Source: Lineus longissimus
Taxonomy: Eukaryota > Nemertea > Pilidiophora > Heteronemertea > Lineidae
Assembly: GCF_910592395.1 (NCBI RefSeq)
Contig: NC_088321.1
Span: 16,618,001-16,682,000, forward strand
DNA length: 64,000 nucleotides
Reading direction: 5' to 3'
This document shows positions 1-10,110 of this stretch, one piece after another. Under the pieces are notes generated by a model. It saw only the letters and a list, made by a program, of their open reading frames with translations. It ran no database searches and was not told the origin of the DNA. Position numbers and translations under genes: made by a program. How positions within the stretch are numbered: position 1 is the stretch's first letter; every line of letters begins with the position of its first letter.

Positions 1-63
1 GAGTGTTTCCTTGCGTTAGTGTCAGGTTGTTAGTGTTGTCATGACTGTGTTGATGTTTTTCAG

Positions 64-3000
64 CTTCCAAGTTCTAAAGTAGCGGAGCATCTCTCCCAGA
101 ACCTCCAGGACCACTGTAATATGCAAGACCTTGTCCAAGGTTGCCATGGCAACAAGGTGCCAGCAGAGATTATACGGGAGTTTGAGATCGAAGTGGAAAG
201 ATTAACAAGTAAAATAGACAATCTGAAATCTCAGAACGATTTATTACAAATCACCCTCGATGAGAGTAAATCACATGCGGATCGCTTGAGTGTTTTGATG
301 GGGAAATATGAGTCGAATAACATGGCCCTTCAGCTGGCAGTAAACTACACAGATCAGTTGAGTGAGGTGTATGATGTGTTCACAGCACTGCAAGAGAGTG
401 AGATCGGTGTCCTGTTGGTGAACTGTCGCGCAGCTGGCTTAGGAAGCATTGGTACGTATTTCATTGGTTAGATTTGTGCCAAGACTTGGTCCACAAGATC
501 ACTCACTACCACAGACAGTGTGGCACCAGTTTATGGTAGGTGTGGACCTGATGATGGCCTTTGTTATTCAATATACAACATGACCCACTGGTGTGGAGAA
601 GGCCACTGGTGTGGAGATGGCCACTGGTGTGGAGAAGGCCACTGGTGTGGAGAAGGCCACTGGTGTGGAGAAGGCCACTGGTGTGGAGAAGGCCACTGGC
701 GTGGAGAAGGCCACTGGTGTGGAGAAGGCCACTGGTGTGGAGAAGGCCTGAGATCATTCAGAACAGGGGAGATTCTGTATAAAATCAAAGAATGTTTTGG
801 ATTTCGGTTATCTTTTGGTTGAATAAAGTAGTTCTCGTCTACAGTTTTAGATGTCTGTATCCCAAATATTCCTGGACTTGATCTTGTGCATAAGTTTGCA
901 ATGTTGCCATGGTAACTGATTAATCTCGACCTTGACCTTCAGCTGGTGTAACAGAGGCTGATGAACAGGAAGACATTAGTTCCCTCCTCCAGCGCACGCA
1001 CACGACGCGGAAGATGACAGAGAATGTGGCCAAACAGTTATTACAGCGGTTAGATCGTAACTCTGGGATCCACATGCCATCAGGGTGTCACACGGCTCCC
1101 TGGGAGGAGCTATCATCAACCAGTCGCACAACCAGGTAAACGTCTTGTGCGATTGATAGAAATATTGAGGACCCGGAGGTGTAGTGGTTTAGACAAGGCT
1201 TGATTGTGTGGAAGCCTTGGTGTTGACATGGGGTGACCAGTGACTCGGGTCTGAGTCTCATCTGTCTCCGAGTGGGAAGACAGTGAGATGATCTTGACGA
1301 GTTACCTTGGCTGAACCGTGAATCTCATTGGAAAGGATGACAATATAAGTAACAGTATTGCATGGAAACCCACTTATCGTCACACTAATAACGCAAGTAC
1401 CTAACTCACTTTTTGGCCAAATTGAGTTTTTTTTACAGCAATGGCTCCCCATAGTAAGCCACACAATCTATATGGCGATCACGTAGCAGGTTACATATAA
1501 CAAGCATGTTTGCCTAACTCAAGCATCTGTCATTTTTCTCTCTTGCCACTGCAGTTCCACACCTTGGAAAGTAACCATCTCTGAGGACATTTCTCTCTTG
1601 CCACTGCAGTTCCACACCTTGGAAAGTAACCTCTCTGAGGACATTTCTCTCTTGCCACTGCAGTTCCACACCTTGGAAAGTAACCTCTCTGAGGACATTT
1701 CTCAAGATGTGAATATATTTCCTCCTTTTCCAGCACGACAAGTTCAACTGGCAGTAACGGTGACTCGGAATTCTCCAAAATGGACGAGAAGAAGTTACGA
1801 GAATACATCCAACAATTAAAGAATGATCGCTCGGCAGTTACTATGACGATGATGGAGTTAGAGAGCGTCCATATTGACCCGTTCGATATGGAGGCGAGGA
1901 AGAACCCGGAGGCTCAGAGGCTCGATCTGGAGAATGCTGTGCTCATGCAAGAGTTGATGGCGATGAAGGTTAGCATGTGATCTGGTTGGTCTGTGTGGTA
2001 ACTTGGGTAGAGTTCTCACAAAGTTTGGTATCTGCAATACTCACTGGTGGCAATGACTTGACTGTGAGTGTAGCTCACTGGTGGCAATGACTTGACTGTG
2101 AGTGAAGCTCACTGGTGGCAATGACTTGACTGTGAGTGTAGCTCACTGGTGGCAATGACTTGACTGTGAGTGTAGCTCACTGGTGGCAATGACTTGACTG
2201 TGAGTGTAGCTCACTGGTGGCAATGACTTGACTGTGAGTGTAGCTCACTGGTGGCAATGACTTGACTGTGAGTGTAGCTCACTGGTGGCAATGACTTGAC
2301 TGTGAGTGTAGCTCACTGGTGGCAATGACTTGACTGTGAGTGAAGCTCACTGGTGGCAATGACTTGACTTTGAGTGTAACTCTTGAAAGCCTGCAACTGC
2401 ATTCCCATCGGTACCTGCAATACTCATTGGTGGCAATGACTTGACTGTGAGTGTAGTTCTTGAAAGCCTGCAACTGCATTCCCATCGGTACCTGCAATAC
2501 TCATTGGTGGCAATGACTTGACTGTGAGTGTAACTCTTGAAAGCCTGCAACTGGATTCCCATCGGTACCTGCAATACTCATTGGTGGCAATGACTTGACT
2601 GTGAGTGTAGTTCTTGAAAGCCTGCAACTGCATTCCCATCGGTACCTGCAATACTCATTGGTGGCAATGACTTGACTGTAAGTGTAGTTCTTGAAAGCCT
2701 GCAACTGCATTCCCATCGGTACCTGCAATACTCATTGGTGGCAATGACTTGACTGTGAGTGAAGCTCACTGGTGGCAATGACTTGACTGTGAGTGTAGTT
2801 CTTGAAAGCCTGCAACTGCATTCCCATCGGTACCTGCAATACTCATTGGTGGCAATGACTTGACTGTGAGTGAAGCTCTTGTATATTGTACTCTGCCGTG
2901 TTGTAATCAATTTCCTTCCAACTGCAGGAGGAGAAGGCCGAGTTAAAGGCACATTCGTACCTCCTGGAGCGGGAGAAGAAGTCCATTGAACTGCGTCTTA

Positions 3001-5252
3001 ACGGCAAGGAGTCGCAGGAACAGGCTTATATTGTCCAGATAGAACATCTCAAGTCAGAGATGAAGGAGTATCACCGTCGGTTACAGAGAGAGGAAAGGAT
3101 GAGGCGTGGAGAAAAGGTAACTCTTCATCTCAATTTTATTCTGTATGCTGGTTGCTCATATGATCCCAAAATGTTTCTCGATGGCTGTTCTGCGTAATGA
3201 AGAATGATTTGAAATTCCTCCAAGTCCCTTTAGTTTGATCTCTGTCTGCACTAAACCATCTTCTTGCTGTTTGCAGAATCCCGACAGTGACTCTTCTTCA
3301 GATAAGAACTCCAATGCATCGCCGGCCGACCAGCGCGTGCACAGTCCCAGTGAGGTACAACAAGACTTACAGGAATCATTACGCCGCGAACGCAAACTTA
3401 AGGCGCGGGTTCATGACCTCGTTGCAACGCTGGAGAAATTGTCGCGGAATTCTGAAGTGCGCCATCAACAGTCTGCTGAGTTTGTGAATGATTTGAAGAA
3501 AGCGAATAGGTAGGTGTGCTCATGTCTTTTAGTGCTTCTTTGTTTATCATATAATGTCTAACTCCCTTTTAGTTGATGAGTAGGAAATACGATAGTCCAA
3601 AAATACAGGTGTTATGATGCTAGATACAAGGAAGGTGAATACAGGAGCCATTGCCATGAGTGATGCTATAGAAAGCCATCGAGAGTGGAACATCTGTGAG
3701 TGAAGTGATTAAGAGAAGGTTTAAAAAGCTAGGAAGCCTCTTGCCGTTGGTATTGTTGCACCTCATACTCTGTTGAAATATTTCAGTGCCCTCATCTCAG
3801 CATTCGAACGTGCCAAGAAAAAGTACCAGAGTAAGATGAAGAAGATGGAAGCTCAGCTGCAGAATCTTCGAGAACAGTATGAAACACAGGTTAGTAGAAG
3901 CTTTGGGCAGATCTACCTGGCTTGGACCAGACTCAGGTGGTTCAAGGAGGATACCGCGGTGACGTCACGGCTTTTCCAAGATGGCGCTTCATATTGTAAA
4001 CAAACTCGATCCACGGCCAAGGGAAAATCAAGTCATCAAAAAAATTAGATTTTTCGCATCAAATCAGAGTTATTAGTACTTTTCTGCTATGAAATAAGTC
4101 TTCAGACAATAAGCTATCATTTGAATAATGAAAAGTGCTGTTTTGATGGGGAAAAATAGGGTTTTTTAAACCAAATAGCCGGCACCGATCTTCCAAAATT
4201 AGCGATGGTTTCAAAACAGTCTCCCAGATATGGGGCAATCTCTTCATTATCATAATGGGATTTGGAGGTATGTTTACAGATTTTACAAGTTCGAGACCTG
4301 TTATACCTAAAACTCGCATAGATCCCCATAGATCCCCTCTATTTGTCGAGTTAGCGCCCCTGTAAGATCATGCATTTTCGGACACTAGAACGAAATCTTC
4401 CTGCGGATATCGCGGTTTCGGTGATGATTTAAGGAGAAATTGACTGTTCTTAGAGTTGTATGGGACAGAAATGAGTTCATACTTCATGAATACATGAATA
4501 TATTATGATATGGGCGGGCTTCTAAGCCAAAACAATAACGAACTCAACTGCATCTCTACCGTGTATCGCGTAGTGCATTGCCTAGTGTATTTCGTAGTGT
4601 ATTTTAGCGGAGACATTATTTCTCATTATTTCCGCACTTTGGCCACGCCAAACGTCTTTTTTATTCGTGGAAGTTAATCTGCTCTGTAAATTTTATTCTA
4701 CACAGGAAGAATCCATACTAGGTATTGCAATATTTCATGTCTATTGGTGTTTTTGTGTACATGAGCGCACCAGACAGTGAGCCGTGGAGATGTGTTCAGT
4801 GCTGGTGCTGTCAGTAGACTGAATCTGATTGGCCATAGCGATCACTAATATGGGTCGGGATCACGTGATGTGACGTCACCGCGGTATCCTCCTTGCAGGT
4901 GGTTTAAACTCTGACCATGCATATGCCTACAAAGGCAATTGTCTACCCAACATAAACTGCCCAACATAGTCTGCCCAACATAGATTTTATGTTGGGAGCC
5001 CAACATAAATTAAGCTAGTTGCCTATCACACACCTCCCTGCAGCTGATCGGGATGTCTACACCTTATATGCTGCTTGGTGTGTCTCTAAACATCACCATG
5101 AAGCCAGGTCTCTTGAGAGATCGGGGAATATGGTCAACTGAATAATACGATATTCCACAACACTTTCCTTTCAGATTAAACTGCTGCGACAACGGATCGT
5201 CCACCTGGAGGAGGAGGTGAAACGCCCACGCACAAATGAAACGTCATTATAG
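64..5252 (+). CDS. MCC: MCC (mutated in colorectal cancers) protein, 3' half of the gene, seven exons
   Basis: Seven exons at 64-451, 943-1135, 1734-1968, 2928-3116, 3277-3509, 3787-3889 and 5175-5252, all with AG acceptors, GT donors and compatible phases, join into 472 codons plus a TAG stop. The 5' exons lie outside the window. The product is a long coiled-coil protein. Recognisable MCC blocks are HLSQNLQ, LKSQNDLL, LVGKYES-like LMGKYESN, YIQQLKNDRSAV, LDLENAVLMQELMAMK, EQAYIVQIEHLKSE and RHQQSAEFVNDLKKAN. It ends RPRTNETSL, the family's class I PDZ-binding tail. In vertebrates MCC is a cytoplasmic and membrane-associated scaffold linked to Scribble, cell migration and damping of Wnt/beta-catenin signalling; a similar role here is inferred. 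Introns carry minisatellites and one DNA transposon (3943-4895), all outside coding sequence. Identification is firm. Confidence 0.95.
586..747. repeat. 18-bp minisatellite, 9 copies, MCC intron
   Basis: Nine tandem copies of the 18-mer CACTGGTGTGGAGAAGGC with a few substitutions (one unit has GGAGATGGC, one GGCGTGG). It lies in the intron after the exon ending at 451. Because 18 is a multiple of three it creates spurious repetitive open frames on both strands; these have no coding support. Confidence 0.95.
1535..1703. repeat. 54-bp minisatellite, 3 copies, just upstream of an MCC exon
   Basis: Three copies of a 54-55 bp unit beginning TTTCTCTCTTGCCACTGCAG, ending about 30 bp before the exon at 1734. 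Each unit carries a pyrimidine run followed by CTGCAG, which resembles a 3' splice site, so the intron end holds several decoy acceptors before the real one (CCTTTTCCAG, ending at 1733). Confidence 0.9.
2037..2876. repeat. Nested 34-bp / 77-bp minisatellite, MCC intron
   Basis: Ten copies of a 34-bp unit (core GGTGGCAATGACTTGACTGT) are spaced exactly 34 bp from 2046 to 2352, then the spacing changes to 77 bp (2352, 2429, 2506, 2583, 2660, 2737), then 34 and 77 again (2771, 2848). The 77-bp unit is the 34-bp unit plus a 43-bp insert starting TTCTTGAAAGCCTGCAACTG. The array lies between the exons ending at 1968 and starting at 2928. Confidence 0.95.
3934..4904. mobile_element. Non-autonomous DNA transposon (953 bp) with 26-bp TIRs and 9-bp TSD
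   Basis: The element spans 3943-4895. Its ends are exact inverted repeats of 26 bp (3943-3968 and 4870-4895) that begin CAAGGAGGATACCGCGGTGA. It is flanked on both sides by the direct repeat CAGGTGGTT (3934-3942 and 4896-4904), an exact 9-bp target-site duplication. No transposase-like frame was found inside, so it is a MITE-like or internally deleted copy. A 9-bp duplication suggests the Mutator-like group, but the TIR sequence was not matched to a family. It sits in the last MCC intron. Confidence 0.9.
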
Positions 5253-5369
5253 CAATACGCCGATTACGGAGAATTGTGATAAAGACTGAAAGTGCCACCT
5301 AGTGGCTTGTTTGTAAATATCCTTCTCCGTTGGTTGTGTGTACGAGTCAAACTCGATAGTCAGGGGGGA

Positions 5370-5670
5370 TACAACCTTCAACTAATCCACCCTGACGATA
5401 GTCAGGGTGGATTAGTTGTATAGTCAGGGTGGATTAGTTGCAGGTTGTATAGTCAGGGTGGATTAGTTGCAGGTTGTATAGTCAGGGTGGATTAGTTGAA
5501 GGTTGTATAGTCAGGGTGGATTAGTTGCAGGTTGTATAGTCAGGGTGGATTAGTTGCAGGTTGTATGGTCAGGGTGGATTAGTTGCAGGTTGTATAGTCA
5601 GGGTGGATTAGTTGCAGGTTGTATAGTCAGGGTGGATTAGTTGAAGGTTGTATGGTCAGGGTCGATTAGT
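5370..5670. repeat. 29-bp minisatellite in the MCC 3' UTR, first unit inverted
   Basis: About ten direct copies of a 29-bp unit (GTCAGGGTGGATTAGTTG plus CAGGTTGTATA) run from 5401 to about 5670. They are preceded at 5370-5396 by one copy in inverted orientation. The inverted copy and the first direct copy form a perfect 18-bp stem (5379-5396 with 5401-5418) with a 4-base loop (GATA). Confidence 0.9.
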
Positions 5671-6648
5671 TTTATAGTGACCATGTGGTGTCTTGAAAAT
5701 GGCTTTTGGATAGAATATGGAGGAAGGTCATTACGAGACGAGATTGGAAAGCTTGGTCCGAGTCTCACTCTGCCCTCACATCATCTGGAGCATAGAATTG
5801 CTCACTGCAGACAATGTGCAACACATACATCCTCATATGCCTCCATGTGGATATATTTTGAGTCATCAGTGGAGCTTACCTCATGATATATTGTCTGGGA
5901 AAGTAGCAGTGATGTCTGAGAGTTGTGATTCAGGTGGTAGCATACATACTGGAGCCCATTCTCCTCAACATGATGAAATCAAAACATGTTTCCTCGGGTA
6001 GTAATGGCCGCCAGTTCAGATCATCTTTATCATACATGAGCGCCAGGCCTGATTCCACCGTCTTGCAGTGAATGTTCTTACAATGCATATGATGTTACAT
6101 GATTCACCTCACTGATTGAGCAGACGTGACCTCAACCTAGGGCATGGCTGTATCATCCATACTCACCGTAGTTTTTATCTCTATTTTATGATGGAATCTT
6201 CCGTAGATTTTGGAAGGACAAATTCAACTCCTGTTTATTAGATATTTGTATAAAGCTTCTTAGCATAATTTATGCAATTTATTGCCATTTTGAATATATT
6301 ATGATGATGAGATTATCAGTTTATTTGTATTGGACTTATTAATATGTTGTATATATTTCCAATGTGGGGCACAATCTCTGGAGAGGACGTCAATCTGTGG
6401 GTTGTTTTTCGAATGATTGGGAACAGAAATGATCTTTTCCATTTAAATGATCATGATTCGATTATTTTAGGTTAGAAGTCATTTTGGGTGGGAATTTGGT
6501 GATTTTGTTAGGAAGTTTTTATGTGTGTTTACCTCTTCAATCAAGAATAGTCATTATTTATTCTTGATTCAGTGCAGTCTGTTTCAAGCATAATTTATAG
6601 TTGTGTATACATTGTCAGTTTTGGAGGTGTTAACCTGTTTGTTTGTTT

Positions 6649-6666
6649 GGGGGGGGGGGGGGGGGG
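6649..6666 (+). repeat. Poly(G) run of 18
   Basis: An uninterrupted run of 18 G within the MCC 3' UTR, preceded by GTTTGTTT. The run could form G-quadruplex-like structure in RNA; its exact length is likely to be unstable in sequencing and in the population. Confidence 0.9.
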
Positions 6667-7441
6667 ATGAGACCCCTTACACCAGAATGGGTAGTAAGAC
6701 ACATTTGGGACCTATGGAATTATTCGCATGTTCATTATAGCTTGGGTTATAAGCTACATTTGATACTACTTCCTTCTTTGTATCTATTGTGATGCCTGAG
6801 ATATTCATAAATATGTTTGGAGAAATGTATTACAACGTTGTTTGAAGAAATTGAAGGTTTTAAACCCGGATAAAAGGTTGAGGTAAACAGGTCACTTGAT
6901 CATTGCTCTTGGACTCAACAGTGAAAGGTTGATATTGTGTATATTGCAATGAATTCTAGAACTATGCACTAGAAGCTACCTGGATGGATGAGTCATCCGG
7001 GCTCGAGAGTTGGGGTTTAAAGTCAACACATTAGTTATTTCCCCTTGGGAGGACACAAGTTACTTTAAATGTATTTTGGATGACATTTTTGCCAAATTCT
7101 TTGCTTTTCTATGGTTTTAGTATTACACAGTAGTACATGTACTATGGTGCAATTGTGTTCAAGTGTCCTGGAGAATCTGTAACCATAGTAACCACGTTGT
7201 AAACACTTTGTTGACATAGTGAATGCTGGTCAGAGCGTTTGTATGGAGAGATCGCTTCTGATGAGAAAATTCTTTCAGAAAAATTTTAAAATAGGCCTTG
7301 AATTTTCAATTGGAATGTTTTACAGGGCTTTACGATCATTCTGATTGGTTACAACTTCTCCAGGATACAATCTATCGGATGCATTTAAATCTGCCTAATG
7401 ATCTTTGTAAATGTGATGTTTATACAACTTGTACATGGAGG

Positions 7442-7447
7442 AATAAA
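7442..7447 (+). terminator. Poly(A) signal, MCC
   Basis: AATAAA on the + strand about 2.2 kb after the MCC stop codon, the best candidate for the MCC transcript end. Confidence 0.6.
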
Positions 7448-7465
7448 CTGTATATTACATGATAT

Positions 7466-8678
7466 CTAGACTCACCGACATCTGTTGTGGATCTGCATCC
7501 ATAGATTTACACTTGTCAATTAGCAGCCCAGGAAATAGGCCTGAAATAGGCCAACAATACATACAGTAGCCCAGTAAATAGGCCTGAAATAGGCCAACAT
7601 TACACAGGCATTCTATGGTAGTTGTTAATAGAAAGACGGGGGTAGCATCTTACCTCGAGAGGGACATCACTATCATGTGACGAGCAGCCCAGCCACATCC
7701 TCCACACATCAGTATATCCTGCGGGGGTATATCCTCTCTGGATTGATGTCGTCACACGCACTTCCTCTGCTGAGGGAACACCATAAGGGTGCTGTCTCAA
7801 CCATGGCAGTATTAGCACATCCTTGGTTGTACCACTGAGCATACATATATAAAGACTTTACCGGGTAATCAACACAGACAAGGCTGCAACATGACTGGGC
7901 CAGAAATGTCCTCGGATTAACTTCCAGGAGACCACCGAGACAACTTCATGACTAGGGACAACCAGTCTTGAGGACATTTCATCGGAAGAGACCATTGTGT
8001 AAAACAAAACAAGACAAACATGATCAGCTGGTTACCATAAATCTATTTCTGTTTGAATTTACATAAAAACACAAGAAAAGTCCACACATTCCGTAACATT
8101 TCAGACGACACAAGTTGTCACACTGGCGAGCGAGGGTTATTAAGTGTCCCCTTTGGAGTAGGAATTAATTGATATTGTCACACTTTAGATGGTAATCTTT
8201 TTAGCAGTTTCAACTGCACACAAGATTGGAACTTCAACAGATCTTTTGCTTTTGTGAGGTCCATGTCAGGAGGGTGTTGAAGGTTGTCAGTATCTGTCAG
8301 GTTGATATGGACCACTCGTATTCTTTTGGCTCAAGTCTATTTACAATCATTGGCTCACTCACTGTGACTCAGTGGGAAATTACCTGGATAAGAATGAAAA
8401 CAGGATAAGCACTTCCATTATATCAGGTAAGATTAACTTTGTAGAATGCTGAAGTTTGAAACACTTTGATTTACTCCAAACAATTACAACTGGCGGCTAC
8501 CTTCTTGTCATGATGTAGGTTGCTCCCAAAATGATCAAATATCTTATCTAACTCAAGAGCATGAAACACTGGTCTTGTCTTGAAAGACAACAGCGTAGAT
8601 AGTGATTACAAACAGACCTCATCACTTATTTTTTCTGCGTCATTTAATATCATAATAATTATTAAGAGAGTTTCTAGG
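7466..8678. other. Intergenic region between MCC and COX7C
   Basis: No supported gene. A 43-bp segment with the core AAATAGGCCTGAAATAGGCC occurs twice in tandem at about 7527-7606. The open frames here are short and have no splice or protein support. Confidence 0.5.
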
Positions 8679-8684
8679 TTTATT
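8679..8684 (-). terminator. Poly(A) signal, COX7C
   Basis: TTTATT on the + strand is AATAAA on the - strand, about 50 bp after the COX7C stop codon. Confidence 0.75.
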
Positions 8685-8731
8685 ATGCTGCAATAAATGA
8701 GACAGTAACACCTACCTACTGACAACTAGCA

Positions 8732-9464
8732 TCACTTCTTCTTGAGCTGGTGAAGAACTAACAAGAACGGAGCATTGAAGCCAGAGGCAAAGAAGACGAT
8801 GAATCCGGCCGTCAGTTTGTATCGGTTGTTGATTCCGAACGGCAAGTTCTGAAATGAAAAGACAATGTTGATGGTTGGACAGGACGAAAAAAATCAACAG
8901 AATATTGTTGCCATCGTGTTTGTACTACTTTAATTTTGTCATTTAATTTGCAGGCTGCAGCCAGCCAAAGCCCAATGCCATGAATCATCATTGCAGCCAG
9001 CCAAGGCCCAATGCCATGAATCATCATTCAATGCCAAGAGAAGACAAGCAGGGGTCGACATGAGTGACACAAAATTGAAAATGGTCAAATGATCATGATG
9101 ATTGGCGATAGGGCGGCGCGGACAAGTTGATAGAAGTGCCGATTCAGTGGCCTGTGCGTAGGCTTGTCATGGGTACGGTACACGCGAAGCAACTGCAGAA
9201 TACCCGGGAAACTCTGTGCTAAATGATAGGAATGTGTACATAATGTACAGAGGGACAGTCAGAGTGTACATAATGTAGAGTTACTATTGTCCCGTCTATT
9301 CTGCAGATCTTTTGTACGAAACCACAGTTTAAAATGTGCCATATATTACTAACCGATCCGGGAATGCCATGCTGTTGCCAATGTTGACTTCTGGCGACCG
9401 TGGTTGTCGAGAATTGTCGAATATTTTGAGTGAGTCGCACAAGTTTTCCCCCAAAAGAAGCCAT
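8732..9464 (-). CDS. COX7C: Cytochrome c oxidase subunit 7C, mitochondrial, two exons
   Basis: Exon 1 is 9464-9354 and exon 2 is 8848-8732 (complement), joined across a GT-AG intron in phase 0, giving 75 residues plus TGA. The N-terminus (MASFGGKLVRLTQ... to about residue 25) is rich in Arg, Ser and Thr with few acids, as expected of a mitochondrial presequence. The mature part carries the family signature G-x-x-x-N-L-P-F followed by one hydrophobic helix (LTAGFIVFFASGFNAPFLLV) and ends HQLKKK. COX7C is a nuclear-encoded single-span subunit of respiratory complex IV in the inner membrane. An in-frame ATG six codons upstream (9482) is an alternative start; 9464 fits the family better. The neighbouring LRR gene points the other way. 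Identification is firm. Confidence 0.95.
8957..9026. repeat. Short tandem duplication in the COX7C intron
   Basis: A segment of about 34 bp containing CAGCCAGCCAA.GCCCAATGCC and ATGAATCATCATT occurs twice in tandem inside the single COX7C intron. Confidence 0.8.
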
Positions 9465-10067
9465 TTTGCTGGTGAAGGTCATGTATCAGTGCCGAAGCGT
9501 TTGTAGAAGAAGCCTTCCCATTGGATGAAATGCGATTTTTCGCATAAAATCTGACCAATCAGAATCGGACTTTTGTATTTTCCGAGGCAGGCGCAATAAA
9601 AAGATACCCGGATTGTAAACAAATGTGACTTCTATTGCTAAAGCAGATGATACTGACATGACTGATAGTGAATGAAATGTTAATAACCATTCTCACTATT
9701 ATCTGGTACTAGCTTTAGTCGGCTTTATCAGTAAATTCTAGTCACTGAGACGGAGAGTGGTGATGAAGTAGCCCTAGTACCACCATGCTGCTAGAACATG
9801 AAATTCAAAATCCGAGAGGCGTTCTCTACCAGTCTAGAAAACAAAGAACTGACTTCCACCCTGGAATTGCCATTCACTTGTTTTGAAAGAGATTTAATTG
9901 CTTTTAGATTTCAAGTTCTAGCCAAATTGGTGGACATATACATGACATAGGCCTAACTATAATGCATATTGAGTATGACTATGAGACATAATCGTAGATT
10001 GTAGGCCTACTCGCACTGACTGATTGGGCCATGATGAGATGAATGAATCTTAGTTATTTGATTTCAG
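9465..10067. promoter_or_regulatory. Shared 5' region between divergent COX7C and the LRR gene
   Basis: The COX7C start (9464, - strand) and the LRR gene start (10083, + strand) are head to head about 620 bp apart. The LRR start lies just after an acceptor (TTTGATTTCAG, ending at 10067), so at least one untranslated exon of that gene should lie in this interval. No TATA box stands out. A bidirectional promoter is an inference from the layout. Confidence 0.45.
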
Positions 10068-10071
10068 TGTG

Positions 10072-10110
10072 ATGGATCAACGATGGGCAGCAGTAGTAGT
10101 AGCAGCTTGA
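10072..10110 (+). promoter_or_regulatory. Upstream ORF overlapping the LRR gene start
   Basis: An ATG at 10072 opens a 12-codon frame (MDQRWAAVVVAA, TGA at 10108-10110) that overlaps the main ATG at 10083 in another frame. Both ATGs have a purine at -3 and G at +4. If the mRNA begins upstream as the splice acceptor suggests, ribosomes meet this frame first, which could lower translation of the main protein. Confidence 0.6.

Larger units (their letters stand above)
5253..7465 (+). other. MCC: MCC 3' UTR with poly(A) signal
   Basis: No convincing coding frame follows the MCC stop. The first clear AATAAA in a suitable place is at 7442-7447, followed by a T/A-rich stretch, giving a 3' UTR of about 2.2 kb. 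It holds a 29-bp minisatellite and an 18-base poly(G) run. The extent is inferred; earlier poly(A) sites cannot be excluded. Confidence 0.6.

Noticed and set aside
506-822. Overlapping repetitive open frames on both strands (for example repeated G-H-W-C-G-E)
   Set aside because: They are frames through the 18-bp minisatellite in an MCC intron; all frames stay open because 18 is a multiple of three.
2279-2952. Series of similar - strand open frames
   Set aside because: They come from the 34/77-bp minisatellite in an MCC intron and only reflect its periodicity.
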